DNA from: Pseudomonas nitroreducens
GTDB lineage: Bacteria > Pseudomonadota > Gammaproteobacteria > Pseudomonadales > Pseudomonadaceae
Reading direction: 5' to 3'
NCBI RefSeq assembly: GCF_014204515.1
Contig: NZ_JACHLI010000027.1
Location: 1-64,000, forward strand
DNA: 64,000 bases
The position numbers and the translations under genes are program-made. The notes beneath the pieces were generated by a model. The model made no database searches and was not told where the DNA came from. It was given only the letters and a program-made list of their open reading frames with translations. Positions within the stretch are counted from its first letter, which is position 1. Each line of letters opens with the position of its first letter. Below are positions 42,146 to 51,303 of this stretch, in pieces.

Positions 42146-43047
42146 GCCTTGTTTCCTGCGAGTTCCTGAATGGCGCGCTGTGCGTATTGCTGCCAGTCAG
42201 GGAGGTTGATGCCAAAGGTGCGTTGCAACTTGCGAGTGCTCAGCAGCGAGTACTGCGGGCGCCTGGCCGGGAGGGGATACTCTTCGGTGCTGATGGGCAG
42301 CACCTTTTCTTCGTCGAGTGCCAGTGGTATGCCTGCGAGTCTTGCTTCGCGAACGAGGAATCGAGCGAAGCCATGCCAACTGGTCTCACCCGTTGCAACC
42401 AGGTGATAGGTGCCACCGGCGGACTTCTGCAGTGTCTGGTTGTCGAGCAGCTTGAAGAGAGCAAGGGCCGTTACGTCGGCGATCAGCTCGGCGCTCGTCG
42501 GGGCGCCGATCTGGTCCGCGACGACCTTGAGTTCGTTACGTTCGGCAGCCAGGCGCAGAATGGTACGGGCGAAATTACTGCCTCTTGCCGCGTAGACCCA
42601 ACTGGTGCGGAAAATCAGGTGGCGGCAACCGCTGGCACGAATGGCATCTTCGCCTTCCAGCTTGGACTCGCCGTATATATTCAGCGGTCCCGTTCTCGCC
42701 AGCTCGTCGAGTGGATCAGAGGACTGGCCGTCGAACACGTAATCCGTCGAGTAGTGCACCAGCCAGGCATCCAACTCCTTGGCGGCCTGGGCAATGGCAG
42801 CCACGGCGTCGCAATTGATACGGTAGGCACCGGCGACATCGGATTCGGCCTTGTCGACTGCCGTATAGGCGGCTGCGTTGACGATGACCGTAGGACGGAT
42901 CTTGGAAATGAGGAATTTCAGGCCCTCGGGATCGTTCAGGTCGCCACCGCTCCGATCACGGGCGATCAAGGCGCCCAGCGGTGCCAGGGCTCGCTGCAAC
43001 TCCCAGCCGACTTGCCCATTGGCGCCCAGCAGTAGAATCCTGCTCAT
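42142..43047 (-). CDS. rmlD: dTDP-4-dehydrorhamnose reductase
   Basis: 301 residues, short-chain dehydrogenase fold: GANGQVGWEL NADPH-binding loop, YSTDYVFDG, catalytic YGESKLEGE (YxxxK) and FRTSWVYAARGSNFARTIL. Last step to dTDP-L-rhamnose. Start 43047 from the ATGA overlap with rmlB. Confidence 0.96.
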   Translation of the reverse strand: MSRILLLGANGQVGWELQRALAPLGALIARDRSGGDLNDPEGLKFLISKIRPTVIVNAAAYTAVDKAESDVAGAYRINCDAVAAIAQAAKELDAWLVHYSTDYVFDGQSSDPLDELARTGPLNIYGESKLEGEDAIRASGCRHLIFRTSWVYAARGSNFARTILRLAAERNELKVVADQIGAPTSAELIADVTALALFKLLDNQTLQKSAGGTYHLVATGETSWHGFARFLVREARLAGIPLALDEEKVLPISTEEYPLPARRPQYSLLSTRKLQRTFGINLPDWQQYAQRAIQELAGNKA

Positions 43048-44102
43048 GCGTACTGCCTGCCTACCCAATCGCGATAGGCGCCACTGGTGACATTGCTGAC
43101 CCAGGCTTGGTTATCCAGGTACCAGCGAACGGTTTTTCGAATGCCCGACTCGAAGGTCTCCTGTGGCCGCCAGCCCAGTTCACGCTCCAGGCGACTTGCA
43201 TCGATTGCGTAGCGACGGTCATGCCCGGCGCGATCCTTGACGAAGGTGATCTGCTGGGAATACGAGGCCCCGTCGAGACGAGGGCATTCCTGATCGAGAA
43301 TCTTGCACAGGGCGCGCACGACTTCGATATTGGCCTTCTCGTTCCACCCGCCAACGTTGTAGGTTTCCCCCAGAGTGCCGGCTTCCAGCACTCGACGAAT
43401 TGCGCTGCAATGATCCTTGACGTAGAGCCAGTCGCGAATCTGTTGTCCGTCGCCGTAAATCGGTAAGGGCTTACCAGCCAGCGCGTTGTGGATGACCAGG
43501 GGAATCAGCTTTTCCGGGAAGTGATAGGGGCCGTAGTTGTTCGAGCAGTTGGTTGTCAGTACAGGCAGCCCGTAGGTGTGGTGGTAAGCGCGTACAAGAT
43601 GATCCGATGCAGCCTTGGAAGCGGAGTAAGGGCTGTTGGGCTCGTAGCGGTGTTGCTCAGTGAAGGCTGGAGCGTCCGGGAGAAGCGATCCATAGACTTC
43701 ATCGGTCGATACATGGAGAAAGCGAAAGGCCTGTTTCTGTTCTGAGGGTAGCGATGCCCAGTAGGAGCGAACACATTCGAGCAGGCGGAAGGTGCCGACA
43801 ATGTTGGTCTGGATGAACTCTTCGGGCCCCTCGATCGAGCGATCGACGTGAGATTCAGCGGCAAAATGGAGCACAGCCCGCGGGCGATGCTGGAGCAGGA
43901 GCTCGGAGACGAGGGTCGAGTCACCTATATCGCCGACAACGAAAGAGTGTCGCGGGTCGCTCTCCAGGCTCTCGAGATTTTGACGGTTCCCTGCATAGGT
44001 CAGCTTGTCGAAGCTGACGACAGGCTCGTCATGATGGGCCAGCCAATCGAGTACGAAATTGGCGCCGATGAAGCCGGCGCTGCCGGTCACGAGAATCGAC
44101 AT
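43044..44102 (-). CDS. rmlB: dTDP-glucose 4,6-dehydratase
   Basis: 352 residues. NAD-binding GSAGFIGANFVLDW, catalytic STDEVYGSL and YSASKAASDHLVRAY, and TNCSNNYGPYHFPEKLIPL. First committed step from dTDP-glucose. ATG 44102 gives the standard N-terminus MSILVTGSAGFIG; the frame extending to 44243 runs into the yjbH end. 94 bases separate it from yjbH, the largest gap within this half of the island. Confidence 0.97.
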   Translation of the reverse strand: MSILVTGSAGFIGANFVLDWLAHHDEPVVSFDKLTYAGNRQNLESLESDPRHSFVVGDIGDSTLVSELLLQHRPRAVLHFAAESHVDRSIEGPEEFIQTNIVGTFRLLECVRSYWASLPSEQKQAFRFLHVSTDEVYGSLLPDAPAFTEQHRYEPNSPYSASKAASDHLVRAYHHTYGLPVLTTNCSNNYGPYHFPEKLIPLVIHNALAGKPLPIYGDGQQIRDWLYVKDHCSAIRRVLEAGTLGETYNVGGWNEKANIEVVRALCKILDQECPRLDGASYSQQITFVKDRAGHDRRYAIDASRLERELGWRPQETFESGIRKTVRWYLDNQAWVSNVTSGAYRDWVGRQYA

Positions 44103-44196
44103 GAAAAAGGTACCTGTTGCAGTGTCAGTATTTAGCGGAAGGGTGGCTTGGCGCGGATAGCACTCAGGTGCATGCCATTGCGGGCGGTCGGGAGAC

Positions 44197-46296
44197 TCAC
44201 TCCACGATCCGCCCGAAGAGGTTCTGGAACATGACCGGATCACGCCCTTCGGTGAGGTCGTAGAGCGAGTAGTAGTGGTTCAGACGTGCACCGCCATCGC
44301 GGGTCAGCGGATCCCAGGTCAGGTTGGCGCGGCGCATGGTAGAGGTGCTCATCAGCTCGTCGAAGGGGATGGAGACATAGATGCCCTTGTCAAAGCTGCC
44401 TTCGCCGTAGGCTTCCTTGTCGGCGGTGGTGAGGGTCACCCAGGCGCCGAAACGCACGCCGTTCTTGAACTGCCGAGACAGATCCAGAGTGCCGCCCCAG
44501 TCGCGAGCCAGGTATCGACCTGCGCTGGCCTGGGCGAGTATGTCTTCGAAGCCGGTCTGCCAGTAGAGCGTGACGAAGCCGGTGGCGGTCTGGTAGTCGC
44601 GCAGGCCGAAGTGCTGGTCGAAATCGCGCTGCCGTACGAGGTCGAGGTTGGCACCCAGCGCCCATTCCTTGCCCATGGGCCGGTACAGCAGTTCGCCGCC
44701 GACGCCTGCGTACATGGTTTCCAGATATCCGCCGTAGACCATGCCGTAGAGATCCTGGTCCAGCCGTGCAGTCTTGTTCAACTGGAAGGTCGGCATCATG
44801 ACGCTGGAGTCGGTCATGTACTGGCGGATGTCGGTACGAACCCGCGGCAGGTTGCTCGGCGCGTCGTACTTGAAGTCGTCATAGTTGTTGATCAGGTTGA
44901 CGCTGAGCAGGCCATTCGCCCACAGGCTGGGAGTGAAGCGATATTCGCTCTCCAGGTCGGCGGTGAATTGGTAAAGCAGGAAGTTGTCCGGACCACCGAT
45001 GCTCTGGTTGTAGCCGAGGCCGAGGTTGTAGCTGAACGGATCAGGCTTCTGTTGGTACAGGACGGTTTCTTGCTGCGGCAACGGCACGGTCTGCTCGGTG
45101 GTACGGCGCAGGTCGTCCAGTGGGCGCTCCTGGTTGGCCACGTCGCGGAATACCTTGCGTGGCACGCTGGTTTCGACGATGGGCTGGCCATAGCGCGTAT
45201 CGACGACGGTAAACCACTTCACCTCGTCGTCGGTGCTGTTGTCGAGAATGCGCGCAGTGCGGCCAACCGCTTCGGGCGGATACAGGAAACGGGTCTGTTC
45301 GCCGTAGACCACTACTTCGCTGTCCTTGCGGGTGATGCGATCCACCTTGTAGCCGGCGTTTTCTTCGAGGCGATGGGAGACGTCGGCCCAGTCTACGGAG
45401 TCCTGGCCTTGTGGGGCTGCTTGGTCCTTCAGCGGTTCTGGTGCCGGGTCGCGCACTTTTGCTGGTGCGGTGCGGGTGGCGAAATTGGTGTGCAGGGTGA
45501 TGCCGAACATGGCGGTGTTGCCGCGCTCGAAGGCGGCGGTCAGGTCGATCGCATCGCTGGCCTTGTAGACCAGGCCGATGTTGAAGGGCGAGTCTTGTTT
45601 CTGCCGGTTGTTTAGCGGCTCGTGCTGGTAGTCGTTGCCGTCGTATTCAAGTTTGAATGCGAGCGGCGCCCAGGGCGTTTGCCAGTTGATGCCACCGAAG
45701 AGGGAGGGGCGGCCGCGGAAGTAGGCGTTGGAATCAACCGTACCTGCGCGCGAAACGTCGGAGTCGGGCACGGGGCGAGTTTTGAAGCGATCATCGATCC
45801 AACCCAGTGGGTTGTCCAGTTCGCCACGGTTACCGATGTAACCCCAGGCTATGCCCAGACTGAAATCGAGATCACCAACCCGCTTGTTCGCTACGAAATA
45901 CTCACTGGAAAACAGCCCGGTACCGCCGATATCTCTGCCGCCCAGTACAATCGCCGGCGTCCAGCGATCTTCCTGTACGAGGCGGAATTTGACGTCGAAC
46001 GCTTTGTCCTTGTAGCTCTGGTCGCCACTGAAATCCTCAGCACCATACTTGCGGTTGCTGATAGAGGTATAACGGAACGTGCCCTCCATCCAGTCGAATG
46101 GCTGCAAGGAAAAGCTGTAGCGCGTATAGGGATCGGTGCGGTTGGCATTGACGCTGATCTCGCCCGCAGGCGCCATGCGCGCCGTCGGCGTTTGCAGCAG
46201 TCCCACCCCACCGAAATCGTTCTGGGTATAGCGAGGATCAGCGCCCGCCAGGCTGGCGCCCGCCAGCAGCAGGTAAAGGCCGTGGCGGCGATTCAT
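44197..46296 (-). CDS. yjbH: YjbH/GfcD-like outer membrane polysaccharide-export protein
   Basis: 699 residues. A short signal peptide (LYLLLAGASLAGA) is followed by the YjbH family start NDFGGVGLLQTPTARMAPAGEISVNANRTDPYTRYSFSLQPF, in parts, and many amphipathic beta-strands ending in an aromatic-rich C-terminus, consistent with an outer-membrane beta-barrel. In E. coli yjbEFGH and gfcABCD are linked to exopolysaccharide and group 4 capsule; GfcD/YjbH is thought to act in the outer membrane. Coupled by overlap with the gfcC-like gene. Confidence 0.88.
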   Translation of the reverse strand: MNRRHGLYLLLAGASLAGADPRYTQNDFGGVGLLQTPTARMAPAGEISVNANRTDPYTRYSFSLQPFDWMEGTFRYTSISNRKYGAEDFSGDQSYKDKAFDVKFRLVQEDRWTPAIVLGGRDIGGTGLFSSEYFVANKRVGDLDFSLGIAWGYIGNRGELDNPLGWIDDRFKTRPVPDSDVSRAGTVDSNAYFRGRPSLFGGINWQTPWAPLAFKLEYDGNDYQHEPLNNRQKQDSPFNIGLVYKASDAIDLTAAFERGNTAMFGITLHTNFATRTAPAKVRDPAPEPLKDQAAPQGQDSVDWADVSHRLEENAGYKVDRITRKDSEVVVYGEQTRFLYPPEAVGRTARILDNSTDDEVKWFTVVDTRYGQPIVETSVPRKVFRDVANQERPLDDLRRTTEQTVPLPQQETVLYQQKPDPFSYNLGLGYNQSIGGPDNFLLYQFTADLESEYRFTPSLWANGLLSVNLINNYDDFKYDAPSNLPRVRTDIRQYMTDSSVMMPTFQLNKTARLDQDLYGMVYGGYLETMYAGVGGELLYRPMGKEWALGANLDLVRQRDFDQHFGLRDYQTATGFVTLYWQTGFEDILAQASAGRYLARDWGGTLDLSRQFKNGVRFGAWVTLTTADKEAYGEGSFDKGIYVSIPFDELMSTSTMRRANLTWDPLTRDGGARLNHYYSLYDLTEGRDPVMFQNLFGRIVE

Positions 46297-47069
46297 GGCG
46301 ACTCCGAAGTCAGCGTTTGGGTGGCGAGGAATTCAGCCAGCTCGCGGTTGAGATCCGGTGCGCTGGTCTTTATCTCGGAGGCATCCAGAGGAACGAGCAA
46401 CACGGCACCCGGGGCGGGTGGCGCTGCTTGTTCCTCGCGATTCCAGAGGGCCACGCCGAGACGGGTGACCTGGCCATCAGGCTGGATCAGGTAGAGATAA
46501 TCCGGGTCGGCATCGGCCAGGGCAGGGCACTGTTGCGCATAGCGATAAGCGGCTTGCAGCGGTGCGAAGGCCAGGGTGCAATCCTCGGCAACGGCTCCGG
46601 TGATATGAATACTGTCCGGCCGCGGCGGGAAGATCAGCCGGTCACCGCCCTCGAGTTTTGGTGAGTGCTTGGCATTCAGTTCCAACGCCAACGGGTCCAG
46701 GTGATAGATGCGGCGGCCGGTGACTGGAAGCGCGGATACCTTTTCGCCCAGATGTGTGGCGAGGGAGGCGAGTCCGGGATTTCCCTGAAGCATGGCCAGG
46801 CGCTGGACCTGGAGCAGATCGAACAGAACGCCTGCCTTCAATCGCCGCTGTTGTTGCTTCAGGCTTTGGCGTTGCCAGGACGCACCGAGCCAGTAGCCCT
46901 GGGGATCGATCTGCACCTGTTGCAGCAATTCGCCCAGGCGTAGGCCCTCGAGGATTTCAACTTCGCCGGCATAAGGCATTTCGCCCAGGACTTCTATGCG
47001 GGTATTTGCGACAGCGCTGAAACTGGCAACGACGCTGGCCGCCAGCAGGGCCAGCCTGATGATTCTCAT
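46293..47069 (-). CDS. GfcC/YjbG-like periplasmic capsule protein
   Basis: 258 residues with a Sec signal peptide (MRIIRLALLAASVVASFSAVA). The GfcC family has two SLBB-like (ubiquitin-fold) domains; here GYWLGASWQRQSLKQQQRRLK and RRIYHLDPLALELNAKHSPKLEGGDRLIFPPRP, in parts, match that layout. In group 4 capsule operons GfcC is needed for assembly. Overlaps its neighbours by four bases on each side. Confidence 0.85.
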   Translation of the reverse strand: MRIIRLALLAASVVASFSAVANTRIEVLGEMPYAGEVEILEGLRLGELLQQVQIDPQGYWLGASWQRQSLKQQQRRLKAGVLFDLLQVQRLAMLQGNPGLASLATHLGEKVSALPVTGRRIYHLDPLALELNAKHSPKLEGGDRLIFPPRPDSIHITGAVAEDCTLAFAPLQAAYRYAQQCPALADADPDYLYLIQPDGQVTRLGVALWNREEQAAPPAPGAVLLVPLDASEIKTSAPDLNRELAEFLATQTLTSESP

Positions 47070-47722
47070 GGCTGTCCCTTGTAAGGTCGCAATTGAGTGA
47101 GGGTGACATGCAGGCTGGGGGTGACCTGCTGGCGGCTTTGCATGATGAAGCCGTCACTGGGGTCGATCCAGTAACTGTTGGTGCCGCTCATACCTTCGAC
47201 AGGGGCACGCAGGTGTTCGTCGATCCGCAACAGGGAGTGTTCCTGCCCCAGGATGCTGACGGTCTCCATTCCCGCACGACGCAGGTTGCCATCGAGCGGG
47301 ATGCCCAATTGATAGTTCGGGCCCAGATCAACCCAGCGTTGGCTGATCTGCTCATTGGCAACATGTTGCAGGCCACTGTGGAATGGAGAGTCGGCGGCCA
47401 GCCGGGTTCCCAGCAGGTCATTCGGGAAGCCCAGCGTGCGTACCACTATGCCGTCCTGCAGGAGCAGCAACTGGTTCGAGGAGGCTCGCCAGTACTGCAG
47501 GTCGCCTTTGACGCGCACCAGTGCCATCACCGCCGAGCCATACTCGGTGGTGACCTCGATCTGGTAGTAGGGCACGGCGTCGACCTGGTCGCGCGTCACG
47601 TCCAACGATGCTGGGCCGCTGAGGCTGGCGCCCAGGGTGTCCAGCGATGCCCGCATCAGCGAGTTGCACGCGCACAGCGAAGAGGCAAGCGCCGCTAGCG
47701 CCAGAAGACGATAGGCGTTCAT
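47066..47722 (-). CDS. GfcB/YjbF-like lipoprotein
   Basis: 218 residues. Signal with lipobox SLCAC (cysteine at about 19), then a mostly beta domain of the YjbF/GfcB family (YQIEVTTEYGSAVMALVRV, LQYWRASSNQLLLLQDGIVVRTLGFPNDL, in parts; WIDPSDGFIMQSRQ near the end). Partner of the GfcC- and YjbH-like proteins in polysaccharide export. Lies 9 bases after wza. Confidence 0.86.
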   Translation of the reverse strand: MNAYRLLALAALASSLCACNSLMRASLDTLGASLSGPASLDVTRDQVDAVPYYQIEVTTEYGSAVMALVRVKGDLQYWRASSNQLLLLQDGIVVRTLGFPNDLLGTRLAADSPFHSGLQHVANEQISQRWVDLGPNYQLGIPLDGNLRRAGMETVSILGQEHSLLRIDEHLRAPVEGMSGTNSYWIDPSDGFIMQSRQQVTPSLHVTLTQLRPYKGQP

Positions 47723-47731
47723 GGTGTCCTA

Positions 47732-48838
47732 TCAGTTGGTATTGAGGTTGCGCTGGATGGTCGAACCGGTCCCCAAAATGCCAGCGGACGGCACGAGCTG
47801 GCTGATCAGGCGGTTCCAGCGAGTCACACTGGCCGGACCGACATAGACGACATCCTGCGGTTGCAACTGGAACTGTTGGGCGAGGATGAAGGCTGTAGGA
47901 GAGTCGGCATCGAGCTGGAAGACCTTGGCGCGCTCGGTTTCCAGATTTTCTACACCGCGAATGACGTAGACCGCCTTGCCGTTGGCCGTGGTCTGGTTCA
48001 GGCCGCCGACGCTACCCAACGCATCAGCCAGGTTCATCTCACGGGTCTTGAAGGTCAGCGCACGTGGTGCGTTGACTTCGCCCATCAGGTAGACCTTCTT
48101 GCGGTCGTTGTACGGCAGGTAGATGCGGTCCCCATCCTTCAGATACAGGTTGTACAGGTCCGAGCCTTGCGCTGTATTCAGGGAGTCCAGGTTCAGGTGG
48201 AAGGTCTGGTTACCACGTTGCAGAGTCAGGCCGGAAAGGTCAGCGTTGGTCGTATCCAGTTGCGCCGCGCCGATGGCTTCCATCAGTGTCAGCGGCGTAG
48301 TGGTAATCGCCTGCGGGCCCGCCTTAACGAAGGCGCCGTTGAGTACGACGCGCTGGCTAGCGAAGCGCAGCACGGCGATGTCCACCTGAGGTTGCTCGAC
48401 GTAGGTGGCCAATGCGTTGCTGATGGTCCGGCGTACATCCTCGATTGTTCTGCCGGCCACTTTCAGCGTGCCGACATAGGGGTAGAACAGGCTACCGTCC
48501 GGCCTTACCAGGCGCCCGTTGGCATCGGTCTGCTGCTGTTGGCCCGCCGGCGACGTCAGCTCGGGATGATCCCAAACCGTGATGTAGAGCAGATCGCCGG
48601 CGCCGATTAGATAGCTCTCGGGCTTAAAGCCGACCAGCTCTTCCGGAATAGCGCCCGCTGCCTGCGTCGCAGCCTCGACTGTGAGCAGCTTCGGGGTGAT
48701 CTGAACGAGCTGGACACGGCTGGATTCGGCCGAATCTTCCTGCATCAGACGTCCGGTATCCAGGTTTTGGCCGGGGGAGAACATGCACCCCTGAAGCGCA
48801 AGGGCGGACAGGATGGCGAGAGACAATGGGCGAATCAT
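47732..48838 (-). CDS. wza: Wza/GfcE-type polysaccharide export outer membrane lipoprotein
   Basis: 368 residues. Lipoprotein signal (SALALQGC, cysteine at 18), PES domain (YLIGAGDLLYITVWDHPELT, about 76-95), then SLBB domains (VVLNGAFVKAGPQAIT; VYLMGEVNAPRALTFKTREM) and a C-terminal segment (VTRWNRLISQLVPS) that in Wza forms the outer-membrane helix barrel. Octameric exit channel that couples with Wzc. No Shine-Dalgarno precedes ATG 48838, but the signal peptide fixes the start. The 175 bases to wcaJ hold no gene. Confidence 0.93.
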   Translation of the reverse strand: MIRPLSLAILSALALQGCMFSPGQNLDTGRLMQEDSAESSRVQLVQITPKLLTVEAATQAAGAIPEELVGFKPESYLIGAGDLLYITVWDHPELTSPAGQQQQTDANGRLVRPDGSLFYPYVGTLKVAGRTIEDVRRTISNALATYVEQPQVDIAVLRFASQRVVLNGAFVKAGPQAITTTPLTLMEAIGAAQLDTTNADLSGLTLQRGNQTFHLNLDSLNTAQGSDLYNLYLKDGDRIYLPYNDRKKVYLMGEVNAPRALTFKTREMNLADALGSVGGLNQTTANGKAVYVIRGVENLETERAKVFQLDADSPTAFILAQQFQLQPQDVVYVGPASVTRWNRLISQLVPSAGILGTGSTIQRNLNTN

Positions 48839-49013
48839 GGGAGGCTACACAAGAAGGTATGGAAAATGGCGAGGAGAAATGCCGTCGCCGGAAGCCCTGC
48901 GCGCGAGGCTGCGGGCCGGGAGGCTGCGGAGGTTAGCAATAGGAGTTGGTAGCGGCTGTAGGAAAATGACGGCCAGAGAGGGCAGTAAAATCGCTAAATC
49001 TGCGAGGGCTTAG

Positions 49014-50429
49014 CTAGTAGGCGTTCTTGTGGACGAAGCCCTTGAACAGGGTGAGAAATACGATCTTCAGGTCCCACCAGAGTGACCAGTTGTTGATGTA
49101 GGCCAGGTCGAACTCCACCCGCTTCTGCATCTTCTCCAGCGTATCCGTTTCACCCCGCCAGCCATTCACCTGAGCCCAGCCGGTGATTCCTGGCTTCACC
49201 TTGTGACGCAGCATATAGCTGCTGATCTGGCCCCGGTATTCCTCGTTGTGCGCAATGGCGTGCGGACGCGGACCGACGATGGACATATCACCGAGGAACA
49301 CGTTGATGAACTGAGGTAGCTCGTCCAGCGAGGTTCGACGCAAGAAGCCTCCCAGCGGCGTAATTCGGCTGTCGTTGCGAGTGGCCTGGGTGACCGTCGC
49401 GCCATTTTCCATGACGCGCATGCTGCGGAACTTCCATACCTCAATGGAGCGACCGTCGATGCCGTAACGCTTCTGGCGGAAGAACACCGGGCCAGCAGAC
49501 GTGAGCGTGACGGCTGCGGAAATCACGATCATCGGAAGTGCGATCAGGCACAGGATCAGCGAGGACAGCACGACGTCTTCCAGACGCTTGACCAGGGCAC
49601 TGGCACCAACCATTGGGCTGTCGAAGATGCTAATGGTGGGGATGCCGTCGATGTTCTGCGCGCGAGCGTGGAGCAGGTCGAAGACGAACACATCGGGAAT
49701 GATGTAGACCGAGGTGGTGGTATCGCTCAATTGCTCCACCAGCCACTTGATTCGCTTCTCGCTGCGCATCGGTAGAGCAATGTAGATGCGGTCGAGATCA
49801 CCGGCACGTGCACGTTCGACCAAGGCATCCAGGTCACCGGAAATCGGCAACTTGACCTTTCCTTTACCCACGCCGACCGGTTCATGACGTTTGTCATCGT
49901 AGAAGCCAGCCAGCTCCAGACCCATCCAGGGGGCGCTGGCAATACTGGTGGCCAGCCGCTGACCCAGCTTCCCTGCTCCAGCAATTGCGACTGAGCGGGT
50001 ATTAACACCGCGGCGGCGTAAAGCGTGCAGCCCCAGGCGCAACAGAATGCGATAGCCACAGAGGCCACTCAGCACCAGAGAGAACCACAGAGTCTGCCCC
50101 GTACCATTGAGCACGGTAATTTCAGGGCTCAGGTAATCGGTCACTGCGATTCCGGCAAAAGTCACCGCCCAGATTCCACTTACCTTGCGCAGTTCTTCGC
50201 GACTCCGCTCACCCCTCCATGAGGTGTACAACTTCCCGAAGTCGCCGAGCAGGTAGAAGATCACCATCGCAAATAGAATAGCGATGACGGCGGAGTAGTC
50301 CCACTGTACAGCGTTGGCTTCGATCACTGCTTCCATGCCGATGCATATCACGGCGAGGTCGAGCAACTTCTGTAGGATGGAAATGGTGGCTTGATGTGGA
50401 CGAAGAATCCCGCGATCCATCCTATTCAT
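49014..50429 (-). CDS. wcaJ: undecaprenyl-phosphate glucose-1-phosphate transferase (WcaJ/PssY-type)
   Basis: 471 residues. N-terminal membrane helices and a CoA-binding-like Rossmann domain (SVAIAGAGKLGQRLA), then the C-terminal polyprenol-phosphate sugar transferase domain: KRLEDVVLSSLILCL, RQKRYGIDGRSIEVWKFRSM, LDELPQFINVFLGDMSIVGPRPH and KVKPGITGWAQVNGWRGETD. It starts each repeat unit by loading a sugar phosphate, usually glucose, on undecaprenyl phosphate. GC-rich, marking the left boundary of the AT-rich cassette. Confidence 0.93.
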   Translation of the reverse strand: MNRMDRGILRPHQATISILQKLLDLAVICIGMEAVIEANAVQWDYSAVIAILFAMVIFYLLGDFGKLYTSWRGERSREELRKVSGIWAVTFAGIAVTDYLSPEITVLNGTGQTLWFSLVLSGLCGYRILLRLGLHALRRRGVNTRSVAIAGAGKLGQRLATSIASAPWMGLELAGFYDDKRHEPVGVGKGKVKLPISGDLDALVERARAGDLDRIYIALPMRSEKRIKWLVEQLSDTTTSVYIIPDVFVFDLLHARAQNIDGIPTISIFDSPMVGASALVKRLEDVVLSSLILCLIALPMIVISAAVTLTSAGPVFFRQKRYGIDGRSIEVWKFRSMRVMENGATVTQATRNDSRITPLGGFLRRTSLDELPQFINVFLGDMSIVGPRPHAIAHNEEYRGQISSYMLRHKVKPGITGWAQVNGWRGETDTLEKMQKRVEFDLAYINNWSLWWDLKIVFLTLFKGFVHKNAY

Positions 50430-50496
50430 TGCTTTATTCCAGTTTTTAGATGAAGAAGGTGGTAAGTCATTGGGGCGAATGAGTGGAGCGGCTTTG

Positions 50497-51303
50497 TTAT
50501 TTTTGAGAAATATTCTGGATATATCTTCTGTTCCATTTTATGGCAAACTTTATTCCGCTAGAGAAATTCCAGTAGTTGTACTTTGATAGTGGGGACTTAG
50601 TGCTTCTCTCTTGGAGAGCGTGATGAATTCCAACTGTCTTTATGCCGACTACTCGCAAGTTTTTTGCATGTGCTTGCATGCATATATCAGAATCCTCACA
50701 ATATAGTCGGTATCTTTCATCTAAAGGTGGAGTATTGGTGAGTTTGGAAGATATAAATAGAAATGCCCCTAGCGCCCATTCAATTTCAAAGATGTTGCTT
50801 TTTATTTCATTTAGATAATGGTTGTTGATGGACTCGGTTTTTTTGAATCTGTTTTTTAGAAAGGCTGTTAAAGTAGGAAATTTCCTCCAGGAAACCTGAA
50901 TTGACCCATCCGGGTAGTGTAGTAATGGGGCTGCAACGCCAATCTCACTCACGAGACCTACCTGCGTTATAAAATTTTCAAAAGCGCTCTTCTCGAAGTA
51001 GCAGTCTGGGTTTATTAATATTATATTTTTTCCTTGTAAGGAGTGTTTTCTGATTAGATCGTTGTTGTTCTTTGAGAAGCTCTCAAGTCTGTTTTTTCTA
51101 GTCAGGTGAAAGGAAGTATTTCCGTTAATTTCTCGCTGGAGTTGTTCATAGGTGTCGTCGGTTGATGCAGCATCGCAAATATATATTGGTATATGAGATA
51201 CGTTCCGGCAAGATGAAATAAGTTTTGAAATGTGTGGGGCGTGATTGTGCGTTACAATGAGGATCGCGAAAGAGGATATGTCTTTATTGTGGGTCGATTG
51301 CAT
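50497..51303 (-). CDS. family 2 glycosyltransferase, rhamnosyltransferase-like
   Basis: 268 residues, GT-A fold. Starts with FAILIVTHNHAPHISKLI; CDAASTDDTYE and LINPDCYFE are the nucleotide-sugar and DxD-type positions; VAAPLLHYPDGSIQVSWRKFP resembles WbbL-type rhamnosyltransferases. With rmlBDAC in the same island a dTDP-rhamnose donor is plausible. AT-rich codon use, unlike the flanking wcaJ. Start overlaps the end of the preceding glycosyltransferase. Confidence 0.85.
   Translation of the reverse strand: MQSTHNKDISSFAILIVTHNHAPHISKLISSCRNVSHIPIYICDAASTDDTYEQLQREINGNTSFHLTRKNRLESFSKNNNDLIRKHSLQGKNIILINPDCYFEKSAFENFITQVGLVSEIGVAAPLLHYPDGSIQVSWRKFPTLTAFLKNRFKKTESINNHYLNEIKSNIFEIEWALGAFLFISSKLTNTPPLDERYRLYCEDSDICMQAHAKNLRVVGIKTVGIHHALQERSTKSPLSKYNYWNFSSGIKFAIKWNRRYIQNISQK

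Noticed and set aside
48946..48955. ops-like TTGGTAGCGG upstream of wza
   Set aside because: Only partial match to the ops core and on the plus strand, opposite to transcription of the operon.
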